Shown here piece by piece: positions 27,122 through 36,267 of a stretch of DNA of 64,000 nucleotides. Every line of letters starts with the position of its first letter. Position 1 is the first letter of the stretch. The notes under the pieces were generated by a model, which had not been told where the DNA came from, made no database searches, and worked only from the letters and a program-made list of their open reading frames with translations. The stretch lies in assembly GCF_003846135.1 (NCBI RefSeq), contig NZ_RHHM01000008.1, positions 1 to 64,000 on the forward strand. The letters run 5' to 3'. A program made the translations under genes and the position numbers. The DNA comes from Erwinia psidii. Lineage in GTDB: Bacteria; Pseudomonadota; Gammaproteobacteria; Enterobacterales; Enterobacteriaceae.

Positions 27122-27982
27122 ATGTCTCTTCATCACGCTTCATCTGACCCCGCAGGGACGGACGAGGCTGAACAACAGCAATCGCACGCTGAAACGCCAA
27201 CCGCTTCATCAGTGCCATCACGTCAACGTTTTCCCCTGAATATCCGGCAGGTTGCCCGCACCGGCGGCATGGTTGCGCTGGGTATGAGCGTCCTTTTTTC
27301 GCTTGTGGCCGTGGTGATGATGTCGGGCAAAATTTCGGACCTGACCATCCGGGTTAATTCACTGGATGCCGCGTTTCGTAACGGACAGATTGGCCAGCTC
27401 ACCTCAAACGTTGCCGCTATGGAAGCGCGGCTTAAGGCTCTCGAAGGCCTTTCTGCTGAGATGGTGAAGATGAAGGCAGACCTCGGGTCTGACGCGGCCA
27501 CCGTTCAGGCCCTGCGTCAGGAACTCACGCAGCTGCGCGATGCCGGTAACGGCAGTCAGCAGGATATTGTTCAGCTGTCGAACCGGCTCGGCTCCCTGGA
27601 GCACAGCGTTCAGCAGTCTGCCACGGCGCTTGAAGCGGTTAATCATCAGCTCAGTCAGAAATCAGCCGACCCTGAAAAAGCAAAAACCGCGCCTTCTCAG
27701 CCAGCAACCTCCCCGGCAAAAGCGACCCCCTCAGCAAAAAAGATTAAGCGGTCAGTCAGGCGCACAGCGACGCCGGCTGCACCGTTCGTCATGACCGGCA
27801 TTGAGCATCGTGGCGGTCAGACTTTTGCTGTGGTTATTCCGCGCGGCGTATCGCAGATAGCGTCAGTGCGCCTGCTCTCGGTGGGCGACGGGATCGACGG
27901 CTGGACCCTTCGCGACCTTGAGGGAAATCGCTCGGCGCTGTTTGTGGTCAATGGCCGTGAATACCGGCTCTTTATTCAGTAA
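27122..27982 (+). CDS. Membrane-anchored coiled-coil protein opening the T4SS block
   Basis: 286 residues. A cytoplasmic Gln/Ser-rich start, one membrane span (about 50-68), a long coiled coil (about 70-180: VAAMEARLKALEGLSAEMVK), a Lys/Pro/Ala linker (180-220) and a small beta-rich C-terminal domain (TFAVVIPRGVSQIASVRLLS). The topology is that of an inner-membrane protein spanning the periplasm. It lies at the head of the conjugation genes and is probably accessory to the transfer or pilus machinery. I do not recognise an exact family name. Confidence 0.7.
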   Translation: MSLHHASSDPAGTDEAEQQQSHAETPTASSVPSRQRFPLNIRQVARTGGMVALGMSVLFSLVAVVMMSGKISDLTIRVNSLDAAFRNGQIGQLTSNVAAMEARLKALEGLSAEMVKMKADLGSDAATVQALRQELTQLRDAGNGSQQDIVQLSNRLGSLEHSVQQSATALEAVNHQLSQKSADPEKAKTAPSQPATSPAKATPSAKKIKRSVRRTATPAAPFVMTGIEHRGGQTFAVVIPRGVSQIASVRLLSVGDGIDGWTLRDLEGNRSALFVVNGREYRLFIQ

Positions 27983-27996
27983 CTAGGAAAACCGAA

Positions 27997-28710
27997 ATGA
28001 AAAAGAGAATGCTGACGGCATTGTTATGGCTGCCCCTGCTGGCACCGGCCGCGTCGGTACAGACGCCGCAGACGCACAGCAGCGTCACGCAATCACAGCA
28101 GTCTGCTACCGGGGCCGATAATGCCTTGCAGCAGGCGCAGCAGTGGTCCCTTTCCGACAGTGACTGGAGCCGCTACCAGTCGTTAATGCAGGGGTCCAGA
28201 GGCATTATGTCGCCGGGACTCGATCCGCTGACCGCGCTGGGCGTGGAGACGGACAACAGTGCCGAACGGAAGCGCCTGGCTGAATTGTGGGTGAAGCATG
28301 AATACCAGCGCAGCGAAAAAGAGCTGGCCTTCCAGCGTGAAATCAATGCGGCCTGGCTTCGCCTTTATCCGCAGATGTTGTCGGTCAACATGGGTACCAA
28401 CGCGGCCGGTATTGCCCATGACTACCGGGGGCGTCTGGCATTGTTTGTCAGGGATAACTGCTCGCGTTGTGATGCGCGGCTGGCGTCGGTACTGGCCGAT
28501 AACCGCCCGGTCGATATTTATCTGGTGGGCGACGAGAGTGATGAAGGCATTCGTGCCTGGGCCGTGCGCCACACTATTCCGGTTGAGAAGGTGCGCAGCC
28601 GGCAGATAACGCTGAATCATGATAACGGGCTGTGGTTACGCTACGGGCAGGGCCAGATGCCGGTTATCCTGCAACAGGGAGAGAGCGGATGGCAGCTGGC
28701 CGCCTGGTAA
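27997..28710 (+). CDS. ICE conjugation protein, PFL_4693 family (TIGR03759)
   Basis: 237 residues with a signal peptide (to about residue 20). The conserved SRYQSLMQGSRGIMSPGLDP is followed by LTALGVETDN. The C-terminal half looks thioredoxin-like, with the CXXC in LALFVRDNCSRCDARLASVL. It is a periplasmic protein, possibly helping disulphide formation in the Cys-rich TraU/TraH-like proteins encoded later (inference). The 3' end overlaps the next gene. Confidence 0.82.
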   Translation: MKKRMLTALLWLPLLAPAASVQTPQTHSSVTQSQQSATGADNALQQAQQWSLSDSDWSRYQSLMQGSRGIMSPGLDPLTALGVETDNSAERKRLAELWVKHEYQRSEKELAFQREINAAWLRLYPQMLSVNMGTNAAGIAHDYRGRLALFVRDNCSRCDARLASVLADNRPVDIYLVGDESDEGIRAWAVRHTIPVEKVRSRQITLNHDNGLWLRYGQGQMPVILQQGESGWQLAAW

Positions 28711-29318
28711 GCGCGTTTTCACTGACGCTTTGTCTGATAACGGGCCTGTGCGGTGAAACCGCATCAGCGGCCACGTCCGGGCAGAGCGTTCCGGAGGCTT
28801 ACCGTCAGATTGCCGCTGCCGAAGGCGTACCGGCTGAATCCCTCTATTCGCTGGCGATGGCCGAAAGCACCCGTAAAACCGCCTGGGGCAGCAGGCCCTG
28901 GCCGTGGACGATTAACGTTGCGGGCAGGGGATATCACTATGAAACCCGCGACGAGGCATTCAACGCGCTGCTGGGATTTATGCAGCGCTGGCCGCTGAAG
29001 CATATCGACGTGGGCATTGCCCAGGTCAATCTGGGCTGGAACGGCCATTTTTTTCCCTCATTTCGTGATGCCTTCGATCCGTTACTTAATCTGCACGCTG
29101 CTGCCCGCATTCTCCGGGCCTGCTACGACGCACGTCCCGGCAGCTGGATACGTGCCGCCGGGTGTTACCACCATCCCGCAGGCGGCAGGGCCGCGTCAGT
29201 CTACATGGCCATCGTGAGCCGCAAACTGAATCAGTTAGCACAACCTTCGCAGGGCGAATTTAACGGCCAGCCGCTGGCGCTGGCCCGTTCTTCACTGACC
29301 TGGATTGAACCCAAATGA
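28689..29318 (+). CDS. Conjugation-associated lytic transglycosylase
   Basis: 209 residues with a signal peptide and an SLT-like domain: SLYSLAMAESTRKTAWGSRP with the catalytic Glu, IDVGIAQVNLGWN, and the C-terminal AAGCYHHPAGGRAAS. It makes room in peptidoglycan for the T4SS channel. It is distinct from PilT, so this ICE carries one transglycosylase for the pilus and one for DNA transfer. It overlaps both neighbours. Confidence 0.87.
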   Translation: MAAGRLVSAFSLTLCLITGLCGETASAATSGQSVPEAYRQIAAAEGVPAESLYSLAMAESTRKTAWGSRPWPWTINVAGRGYHYETRDEAFNALLGFMQRWPLKHIDVGIAQVNLGWNGHFFPSFRDAFDPLLNLHAAARILRACYDARPGSWIRAAGCYHHPAGGRAASVYMAIVSRKLNQLAQPSQGEFNGQPLALARSSLTWIEPK

Positions 29319-29878
29319 CACGCATACTGAACCCTTTTTTAACGGGACTGATTTTTTCAAAACTGTTGATCGGCTTTTTGTTATTGGGATTTGCGGGCCT
29401 GCTTATCTCCACGACGTTTGCAGAGGCATCGCTGACCATCGTGGGTGACCTGGGCGGTCAGCCCACCGCGCCGCTGTTTGATGCGGTGAACGCCGACGCC
29501 GGGAAGCAGGATGAAGTTCCGGAAAACCTGCAACCGCCTGCGTCGCTGTCGATATCGGACATGCTGCCCGTCAGCACGCCGGAAATGACCCCCGGTCAGC
29601 TTGCGTCACGTCCACTTAATCTGCCGGGCATGCCGCCCGTATTTGTGGTGGGGGATGATCCGCTTTCACACAGCTGGCTGGCGCAGCATGTGGCGGAACT
29701 CCGGCAGCAGAATGCAACGGGTATGGTAATCAACGTCCATGATGAGCCGGCACTGACCACGCTGCGCCAGCTGGTTCCGGGCGTGGAGATGGTGCCGGTA
29801 AGGGGCAGCGATTTGTCACACCGACTGAACCTCACCCACTACCCGGCGTTAATCACGGCCACGGGCATTTCACAATGA
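29315..29878 (+). CDS. ICE conjugation protein, PFL_4695 family (TIGR03765)
   Basis: 187 residues with an N-terminal membrane segment or signal (IFSKLLIGFLLLGFAGLLIS) and a periplasmic domain with SLTIVGDLGGQPTAPLFDAV and SHRLNLTHYPALITATGISQ. It shows the family's conserved end. It lies before the coupling-protein gene, as in PFGI-1. Function unknown. Confidence 0.82.
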   Translation: MTRILNPFLTGLIFSKLLIGFLLLGFAGLLISTTFAEASLTIVGDLGGQPTAPLFDAVNADAGKQDEVPENLQPPASLSISDMLPVSTPEMTPGQLASRPLNLPGMPPVFVVGDDPLSHSWLAQHVAELRQQNATGMVINVHDEPALTTLRQLVPGVEMVPVRGSDLSHRLNLTHYPALITATGISQ

Positions 29879-30492
29879 TGTTGCCGGCAATGATTGTGGA
29901 GATGCTGCGTGCGCACCCGTTTTATTTGCTGACCGGGGTCCTGATGCTGCTGGCGGTCGCGCTGGCATGCGGACGTCAGTCGGTGAGCCAGCGTCGGCAC
30001 AGGCGCTATCAGAAACAGGCCGTCAGGGCGCTGTCCCGTCTGCCTCAGCTGCGGGACGATGTCGCCCGCTTTGCCTGGCTGCGCAAAATGAATCCTTATG
30101 TCTTTGAAGAAATGCTGCTGACGGCGCTGTCTCGTCAGGGATATCGCATCCGGCGCAATTCCAGCTACAGCGGGGACGGCGGGGCAGACGGCCAGGTGTG
30201 GATTGATGGTCAGCGCTGGCTTATTCAGGCGAAGCGTTATGGCGCTGGCATCAGCGCGGCCCACGTTGCTGATTTCGGCCAGCTGACCGCACGCGAAGGC
30301 TGCCGGGGGCTTTTTGTTCATTCCGGGCGCACAGGCGGCGTCAGCCGGGACGCATTACGTCGTTATCCCGCAATAAGCCTGATAAGCGGACAGCGGCTGC
30401 TCCTGCTGCTGGCGGGCAATCCCCACTGGCAGACCCACGCTGAACGGGCAGGTCGTTCAGTAAATGCATCAGACCTTCACTCTCCCGGTTAA
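29875..30492 (+). CDS. Mrr-type restriction-endonuclease-fold membrane protein
   Basis: 205 residues. One N-terminal membrane span (about 15-35) and a PD-(D/E)XK nuclease-like domain: MNPYVFEEMLLTALSRQGYR, the metal-binding GGADGQVWIDGQRWLIQAKR (Asp and QAK), and HVADFGQLTAREGCRGLFVH. This matches Mrr_cat-type proteins. In SPI-7-like ICEs such a gene regularly precedes traD. It may process or degrade DNA at the membrane during transfer; a restriction role is only a family possibility. Confidence 0.8.
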   Translation: MMLPAMIVEMLRAHPFYLLTGVLMLLAVALACGRQSVSQRRHRRYQKQAVRALSRLPQLRDDVARFAWLRKMNPYVFEEMLLTALSRQGYRIRRNSSYSGDGGADGQVWIDGQRWLIQAKRYGAGISAAHVADFGQLTAREGCRGLFVHSGRTGGVSRDALRRYPAISLISGQRLLLLLAGNPHWQTHAERAGRSVNASDLHSPG

Positions 30493-30520
30493 CTCCGATA
30501 CCACACCCTAAGGAATCGTT

Positions 30521-30877
30521 ATGCCCGCATTTAAAACATTATCTGACAACGGTATTCGTCTTCTGCGCAGCAGCCTGCCGATGGAAATTTTAACGGAACT
30601 GATGCTTTTCCTCTTCCGGGCGTTTGTGCTGCGTCCCCTGATTATCTTTTGCTGTGGCTTCGTTATTTTTCTCGTTTCGCTGCCGGTTGCCCTTTTTATC
30701 ACGCCGTCGTTCGATCCCCTGGCACTGATTGAGGGCATTGCGCGAAACGAACACCTCTCGTCCTTACTGCTTCCGTGGCTGTGCATTATGGGGCTGATGA
30801 CCGAAATGATTAACGTTCTGCACTGGCTGATTGTCTGGCCAGTGAACCGCTACGGCAACAGCGGGAGGGGCCGATGA
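30521..30877 (+). CDS. Small inner-membrane protein before traD
   Basis: 118 residues with two or three hydrophobic spans (PLIIFCCGFVIFLVSLPVAL and LSSLLLPWLCIMGLMTEMIN). The start follows AAGGAA, and the stop overlaps traD by ATGA. It is conserved in this place in related ICEs, as far as I recall, and may help the coupling protein. Function unknown. Confidence 0.7.
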   Translation: MPAFKTLSDNGIRLLRSSLPMEILTELMLFLFRAFVLRPLIIFCCGFVIFLVSLPVALFITPSFDPLALIEGIARNEHLSSLLLPWLCIMGLMTEMINVLHWLIVWPVNRYGNSGRGR

Positions 30878-32985
30878 GCAACCGCTATGTGATGGAATCC
30901 CTGCTCCGTCCCGCCGTTGAGCTTTACTCGGCGACCGTTGCGGGCAGCGCCACCGTTATTTGCCTGACCGCCCCGTGGGCGGTTGCGCTCGCTCCCTCAG
31001 TCAGCTGGGTGACGGCCGCAGGATTCGGCGTGCTGGCGCTGAGGCGTACCGCACAGGGAATGAAAATCATCCGCTACCGCCGTAATATCCGTCGTCTGCC
31101 GCGTTACGAACTGACCAGCGAACAGATAACGGTCAGCCGTCGTCACCTCTTTCTGGGAAAGGGCTTTCAGTGGTCACCACGTCATACCCAGCGGCTGATG
31201 GAGGCGCGTCGGCCGGAGAGTGAAATTTACGTTCAGCCGTCCGTGCTTTACCGCATGGCGCGTGAGATGGAAAAAAAGATGGAGTACAGCCTGCCCTGGC
31301 TGTGCCGCCTGACCCACAAAGACTCGGCCCTTAACCCGTTCCGTCCCCTGCCACCTGTTGGGGGCAGCCCCATTTATCACGGCGTGGAGCCGATTGAAAC
31401 CCTGGTGAGTTTTGACCTGATTGAGCGTGTTGGGCATATGCTGGTTGTCGGTACCACCCGCGTCGGAAAGACCCGCCTGGCTGAGCTGCTCATCACACAG
31501 GATATCCGCAGAATAAATGCTGCCGGTGAGCATGAGGTGGTGATTGTTTTCGATCCAAAAGGCGATGCGGACCTGCTGCGGCGGATGTACGCCGAGTCGC
31601 ATCGCGCGGGTCGGCAGGATAACTTCTGGGTGTTTCATCTCGGCTGGCCGGATATCAGCGCCAGATACAATGCCGTCGGGCGCTTCAGCCGTATTTCTGA
31701 GGTCGCCTCCCGCGTTGCGGGGCAGCTTTCCGGTGAGGGCAATTCCGCCGCGTTCCGTGAGTTTGCCTGGCGTTTTGTCAACATCATCACGCGTGCGCTG
31801 GTCGCCCTCGGGCAACGGCCGGACTACGGGCTGATCCTCCGCTATGTCACCAATATCGGCGAGTTATATGAAACCTATGTGGAAAATCTGCTGAGTGAGA
31901 AAGCGCCCCAGCTGATGGCCACGGTTGAGGCGCTGATGCAGAGTGGACTGAGTGAAAAGGATTTACCTCGTCATTTGCAGGGCAGGCCGAACGGGCTGAA
32001 AATCTGGGTCTCCGAGCAGGTGCTGGGCAGCCCGGAGGGAAAAAAACTGTGGGACCCGGTACTGGATGGTCTGCGCAGCGCCGTGCAGTATGACCGCACC
32101 TATTTCGATAAAATTGTGGCGTCCCTTCTGCCGCTGCTGGAGAAGCTGACCACCGGCAAAACGGCGGCGCTGCTGGCCCCCGATTATACCGATATGGACG
32201 ATCCGAGGCCGATACTGGACTGGCACAATATCATCAAATCACGGGGCGTAGTCTACGTCGGCCTTGATGCCTTATCTGATGCTGTCGTGGCCGCAGCGGT
32301 GGGTAACAGCATGTTTGCCGATCTGGTTTCCGAAGGTGGCCACATTTACAAATTCGGGCTGGGTGACGGTGACGACGGGCACGGCGCGAAGGTGGCGATC
32401 AATCTGCACTGCGATGAGTTCAACGAGCTGATGGGCGATGAATTTATCCCCCTTATCAACAAGGGAGGCGGTGCCGGGTTCCAGGTAACGGCCTACACCC
32501 AGACGCTGTCCGATATTGAAGCCCGTATCGGCAGCACGGCGAAGGCCAATCAGGTGGTGGGGAACTTCAACACGCTGGTGATGCTGCGCGTCAGGGAGAA
32601 AAACACCGCGATGCTGCTGACCGATCAGCTGCCGGACGTGGACGTGTACCAGAAAACCCTGACATCCGGCGTGACAGACGTCTCCAGGCCGGGCGAGGGC
32701 ACCGACTTTAACAGTAACGTCAACGATCAGGTCAGCCTGATTAAAGTGCCGATGATAAGCCCCGCTGACATCATTAATCTGCCCAAAGGGCAGGCATTCG
32801 CGCTGCTTGAAGGCGGGCGTCTGTGGAAAATCCGCATGCCGCTGCCGGCAGGTCATGATGACCCCCATATGCCTGCCAGTCTGAAGCAACTGGCTGATGA
32901 TATGGAGAAGAACTACCACAGCGGGGAAACGTGGTGGACAGGCGGTGAGATGGGCCATGCCGGAGGGATGAATGTCGCAGAATGA
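30874..32985 (+). CDS. traD: Conjugative coupling protein TraD (VirD4-like)
   Basis: 703 residues. Two N-terminal membrane spans (about 15-65), Walker A GTTRVGKT at about 193-200, Walker B in EVVIVFDPKGDADLLRR, and the TraD conserved CDEFNELMGDEFIPLINKGG, then FQVTAYTQTLSDIEARIGST. It matches the SXT/TraD family TIGR03743. The ATPase hexamer takes the relaxase-DNA complex to the T4SS. It overlaps both neighbours by a few bases, so it is translationally coupled. Confidence 0.94.
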   Translation: MSNRYVMESLLRPAVELYSATVAGSATVICLTAPWAVALAPSVSWVTAAGFGVLALRRTAQGMKIIRYRRNIRRLPRYELTSEQITVSRRHLFLGKGFQWSPRHTQRLMEARRPESEIYVQPSVLYRMAREMEKKMEYSLPWLCRLTHKDSALNPFRPLPPVGGSPIYHGVEPIETLVSFDLIERVGHMLVVGTTRVGKTRLAELLITQDIRRINAAGEHEVVIVFDPKGDADLLRRMYAESHRAGRQDNFWVFHLGWPDISARYNAVGRFSRISEVASRVAGQLSGEGNSAAFREFAWRFVNIITRALVALGQRPDYGLILRYVTNIGELYETYVENLLSEKAPQLMATVEALMQSGLSEKDLPRHLQGRPNGLKIWVSEQVLGSPEGKKLWDPVLDGLRSAVQYDRTYFDKIVASLLPLLEKLTTGKTAALLAPDYTDMDDPRPILDWHNIIKSRGVVYVGLDALSDAVVAAAVGNSMFADLVSEGGHIYKFGLGDGDDGHGAKVAINLHCDEFNELMGDEFIPLINKGGGAGFQVTAYTQTLSDIEARIGSTAKANQVVGNFNTLVMLRVREKNTAMLLTDQLPDVDVYQKTLTSGVTDVSRPGEGTDFNSNVNDQVSLIKVPMISPADIINLPKGQAFALLEGGRLWKIRMPLPAGHDDPHMPASLKQLADDMEKNYHSGETWWTGGEMGHAGGMNVAE

Positions 32986-33736
32986 GGGGAGTAACGACAG
33001 GCAGCGCATTGCGCCTTCACAGCCCCGTCAGTCGGGCTTTTTTGGTACGCTGCTGTGGGACTTGCCGGTCAGCCTTATCGGCGTCCTGCTGGGCTCACTG
33101 CTGGTCAGCCTGCTGATTGAATATGCCTGCATTGCGCTGCTGTGGCCGGAGGCGGGCGCGTCGCACAGTTATCAGGTGATGCTGGCGGAGAGCCACTGGC
33201 TGTCAGAGGGCTACACCCGCAGCCTGTTGATGTCCTCGCCGGTGCAGACCACCAGTCGCTGGGTGCATCTGGCCTGGCAGTGGCTGTTTGTGGACAGCGG
33301 CTTCAGCCAGTGGATGCAGTCATTTAAAGCGCTGAGTGAGAAGGGCTCCGGGCTGGTCCCCGCGCTGAACGGCCTGGGGGCTTCGCTGGTCAGCTGGCTG
33401 GGCGTCTATTTACAGGCGACGGTGTGGGTGGCGCTGATTTTCTTTATCCGGGTGATGATTCTGTTCCTGAGCCTGCCGCTGTTCGGGCTGGTGATCCTCA
33501 CGGGCATTGTTGACGGGTTGGTGCGGCGCGACCTGCGGCGCTACGGGGCAGGGTATGAGTCCAGCTTTGTTTATCACCATGCCAAACGCTTTATCAAACC
33601 GGCGCTTTATGGCCCCTGCATGCTGTACCTCGCCTGGCCCACCGCCGTCTGGCCGAATCTCTTTTTGCTGCCGTCGGCGATGCTGGTCGGTGGGGTGCTG
33701 GCTGTGGTGACGGGGGCGTTTAAGAAGTATTTGTGA
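32972..33736 (+). CDS. ICE membrane protein, PFL_4697 family (TIGR03747)
   Basis: 254 residues with about four membrane spans (LLWDLPVSLIGVLLGSLLVS at the start, then spans near 140-165, 165-185 and 210-245) and the conserved VDGLVRRDLRRYGAGYESSF. It follows traD directly with an overlap. It ends this T4SS block; the next 173 bases are A+T-rich and start a cargo segment. Confidence 0.85.
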   Translation: MSQNEGSNDRQRIAPSQPRQSGFFGTLLWDLPVSLIGVLLGSLLVSLLIEYACIALLWPEAGASHSYQVMLAESHWLSEGYTRSLLMSSPVQTTSRWVHLAWQWLFVDSGFSQWMQSFKALSEKGSGLVPALNGLGASLVSWLGVYLQATVWVALIFFIRVMILFLSLPLFGLVILTGIVDGLVRRDLRRYGAGYESSFVYHHAKRFIKPALYGPCMLYLAWPTAVWPNLFLLPSAMLVGGVLAVVTGAFKKYL

Positions 33737-33909
33737 GTGCGTTGGGCTGTAAATATCTTTGTTTAGAGCAAATAACTAAATTTAAATTCTAATTAATTAG
33801 TGCTTGGACCATCAAATTGCTATTCTACAAAAATTTTTTTACTGACATGGAGATTTCATAGTACTTTGAAGTTTAATTTAACTGCATTGATTGAATAGGA
33901 AATGGAAGA

Positions 33910-34824
33910 GTGAAAACCGATTTATTTATCTCCTACGCGTGGACATGTGATGCTCATCGGGCATGGGTTCGTTTATTTGCCAGCCATCTACATCTGGCAG
34001 GTTATGTTGTCAAAATTGATGAAGCTGTTAAATATGGGTCCAGCTTGACTGGATTTATGAGAGAAGTTATTGAAGCTGAACACGTAATTTTAATTGTTGA
34101 CGAAAACTATGTAGAACGCGCAAATAACAACCCAGCTTCAGGTGTGGCAATAGAGAACAAATGGATTAGTGAAGCTTTAGAGCACAAAGCTGAAACATGG
34201 TTATCGGTTATCTTTGTTAAAAATTCTGAACACAAGCTACCAGATTGGCTGGTTAAGCACAATCCAAAAGGCTTTGACTTCAATTACTGTGTTGAGAAAG
34301 GAGATTTTCCAGGAACTGCTCAGATTGAAGCTATCTGGCGTTGGATTGAGGGCTTACCAGCTGACAAAATGCATGCTTTGGATCAATCAACGCTTCGTGA
34401 GCGTGCTGCACGGCTAGAACATATAAGTAATTTGCGTGACCCTGCGAATTACATTACTCCTGCTCTAAAAGGTAATGTGACCTTTTGTTACAATGATAAT
34501 CTTTACTATACTGTGGGTTACGGCGATTGCCACTTCGATATAATGTTCGAGGCAGCAAACATTGATTTAATTAGGATTTATAAGGATTACGAGCTCGAAG
34601 CTGTTTGGCTGCTACCAAAACTGTGTTTAGATCCATCAGATTACAAACCTTTGATGGGAACATCTCGTTATGTCGAACTTGAAGCAGGTCAGAAAGCAGC
34701 CCTCATGAACTCAGCAGGCATTCTTTGTGTAATAACAATTGAAAAAATACAACCTGAAGTTAGGGAGGATGAGTATGTTAAAGGATACGTTACATTCTCC
34801 TATGTGATTCTTCATGAATGTTGA
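33910..34824 (+). CDS. TIR/SEFIR-like domain protein, possible defence gene
   Basis: 304 residues, starting at GTG 33910. Residues 1-150 have the TIR/SEFIR pattern: KTDLFISYAWTCDAHRAWVR, LAGYVVKIDEAVKYGSSLTG and EHVILIVDENYVERAN, then the helix SGVAIENKWISEAL. The last 130 residues are a separate beta-rich domain I do not recognise. Bacterial TIR proteins often cut NAD+ during phage defence; whether this one does is open. The gene is A+T-rich between two T4SS blocks, hence cargo. A perfect 12-base palindrome (33789-33800) upstream may be an operator. Confidence 0.72.
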   Translation: MKTDLFISYAWTCDAHRAWVRLFASHLHLAGYVVKIDEAVKYGSSLTGFMREVIEAEHVILIVDENYVERANNNPASGVAIENKWISEALEHKAETWLSVIFVKNSEHKLPDWLVKHNPKGFDFNYCVEKGDFPGTAQIEAIWRWIEGLPADKMHALDQSTLRERAARLEHISNLRDPANYITPALKGNVTFCYNDNLYYTVGYGDCHFDIMFEAANIDLIRIYKDYELEAVWLLPKLCLDPSDYKPLMGTSRYVELEAGQKAALMNSAGILCVITIEKIQPEVREDEYVKGYVTFSYVILHEC

Positions 34825-34835
34825 AACTAAGCAAG

Positions 34836-35351
34836 TTAAAGTTGTGGGCTGGATTTGTCCCTATATATCCAGCCTTTTTCAAGTAGTGCTTTCTCTATCT
34901 TGGATGCAGTAAAACTAAGTTCCATAGTGAGAACGCCATCCTTGCAGGGGAGTGGTTGCAAAGCCTCACGTCTATCAGAAAACAGGTCATGAAAAGTTGA
35001 ATCGGTCGTAATCATTATTGAGGGATGATTGTAACCCCTGTCGTTAAACTGATCTGCCGTCAAATCAATAATATGATCATTTACCACAATCCAGGCATGG
35101 CTGTTTCCGTTAGAAAGACCGCAGGGTGTGCCTTCATTTAGTGATTTATAATATTTTCCAGTAATAACCTCTGGGACTATCCCAAAATATTGGTGCAGCA
35201 GATAGGCAAGGATTTGAGAGGTGTCTTCACAACAGCCCTCTGGGAAAGTGGACATACTTAAAGAGCTGTCCGAACAGTGGTCACTTTTCTTCATATTTTC
35301 CATCACTGCACGTATATCTTTGCAAAAGGGGATTATCTCATTCATCTTCAT
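34836..35351 (-). CDS. Transglutaminase-like cysteine enzyme
   Basis: 171 residues. The Cys-His-Asp arrangement of papain/transglutaminase-like enzymes is visible: PEGCCEDTSQILAYLL (C40/C41 before a helix), GNSHAWIVVNDHIIDLTADQ (H85 and D96/D100). It has no signal peptide. It is convergent with the TIR-like gene and equally A+T-rich, so the two probably arrived together. It could be a peptidase, a deamidase or an arylamine-type transferase; I do not recognise the family. Confidence 0.65.
   Translation of the reverse strand: MKMNEIIPFCKDIRAVMENMKKSDHCSDSSLSMSTFPEGCCEDTSQILAYLLHQYFGIVPEVITGKYYKSLNEGTPCGLSNGNSHAWIVVNDHIIDLTADQFNDRGYNHPSIMITTDSTFHDLFSDRREALQPLPCKDGVLTMELSFTASKIEKALLEKGWIYRDKSSPQL
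34847..34879 (+). terminator. Terminator between the convergent cargo genes
   Basis: GGCTGGAT (34847-34854) pairs with ATCCAGCC (34867-34874), then T5. It serves the TIR-like gene and lies within the 3' end of the opposing gene. Confidence 0.7.
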
Positions 35352-35703
35352 TCTATAGTTCCTTCGCTGTTGATGGTGTTATTTGAAATTATTATCGATA
35401 TGTAATAGCCCGGTAATTGAAAATAAGAATTAGATTTAGGCTATCCATTGAATAGTAGCAGGTTAGTGGAGACATTTTCTTGGAGCATTACATGACATTA
35501 TTAGTCTAATGCGTCCCAAGAATTCGGGCGTACACTTCTGACACTAAACTGAATAACCGTTTAATTTTGGCTGTATATGCCAACCGCGCCTGATTTACCC
35601 ATAATACCCGTTTATCTTCATTCCCCCATAAACAATTTCCTGCTGTAACCTCTGCCGCTATGCGTCACTCTGCCGACCACCAGTTATCCGGGAGAGCCGC
35701 AGA
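35352..35703. other. A+T-rich junction before the second T4SS block
   Basis: No gene seen. It must hold the promoter of the convergent cargo gene (leftward) and probably one for the T4SS operon (rightward), but I cannot pick boxes with confidence. Base composition changes from A+T-rich to G+C-rich at about 35580-35650, marking the edge of the inserted cargo. Confidence 0.4.
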
Positions 35704-36018
35704 ATGCGTCATGTTAAACCCCTTATTATCCTGCTGATGGCCGCGCTGCCCGCCTTGCAGTGTCAGGCGTCAGAGAAAGACGAGCTGGCACTGGTGATGC
35801 GTCAGCTCGATCAGGTCCAGGCGGGACTCGATCGCGCCCGCGTGGTGGCGAACCAGAATCAGGATGCCCGCTTTTATTTCGACTATCAGCAGGCCACGCA
35901 TGACATCGCCGCCATGAGGCAGGGTATCGCCACTTATCTGGAACCCTCGCGGGCGCAGCCGGCTGCACCTTCGTCCGTCTCCGGGCGTTACCGCACCGAG
36001 GAACCGGCATGGCGATGA
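35704..36018 (+). CDS. RAQPRD-family periplasmic T4SS protein (TIGR01690)
   Basis: 104 residues with a signal peptide (to about residue 23, LPALQCQA). Conserved helices read LALVMRQLDQVQAGLDRARV and the family's RAQPRD motif appears as SRAQPA near 92. This is the first gene of the second conserved T4SS block and overlaps the next gene by 10 bases. Role in transfer unknown. Confidence 0.85.
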   Translation: MRHVKPLIILLMAALPALQCQASEKDELALVMRQLDQVQAGLDRARVVANQNQDARFYFDYQQATHDIAAMRQGIATYLEPSRAQPAAPSSVSGRYRTEEPAWR

Positions 36019-36254
36019 ATGATTCTCAGGTCTCCGGATGGAGTGCGGGCACCGGCAGCGGTCTGACCCCCGCGCAGCTCAATATCCTGATCCTGGGCAC
36101 CCTGGCCGTAGTCATGCTGCTGTTCAGTGCCTGGGCGCTGGTGCACGCCTATCGCGGCCTGCCCACCAAAGCCGTCACGTTCCGGCAGTTCAACGAGCTG
36201 CTTATCCGTCTCATTGTGCTCTGGCTTCTGACCCTCTTTCTCTTTTTCCACTGA
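36009..36254 (+). CDS. ICE membrane protein, PFL_4701 family (TIGR03758)
   Basis: 81 residues with two membrane spans (about 22-43 and 60-79) separated by a short basic loop (YRGLPTKAVTFRQFNELLIR). It is typical of the small T4SS membrane proteins in PFGI-1-like elements, lying between the RAQPRD and PFL_4702 genes. Confidence 0.82.
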   Translation: MAMNDSQVSGWSAGTGSGLTPAQLNILILGTLAVVMLLFSAWALVHAYRGLPTKAVTFRQFNELLIRLIVLWLLTLFLFFH

Positions 36255-36267
36255 TAAGGATACCGCG

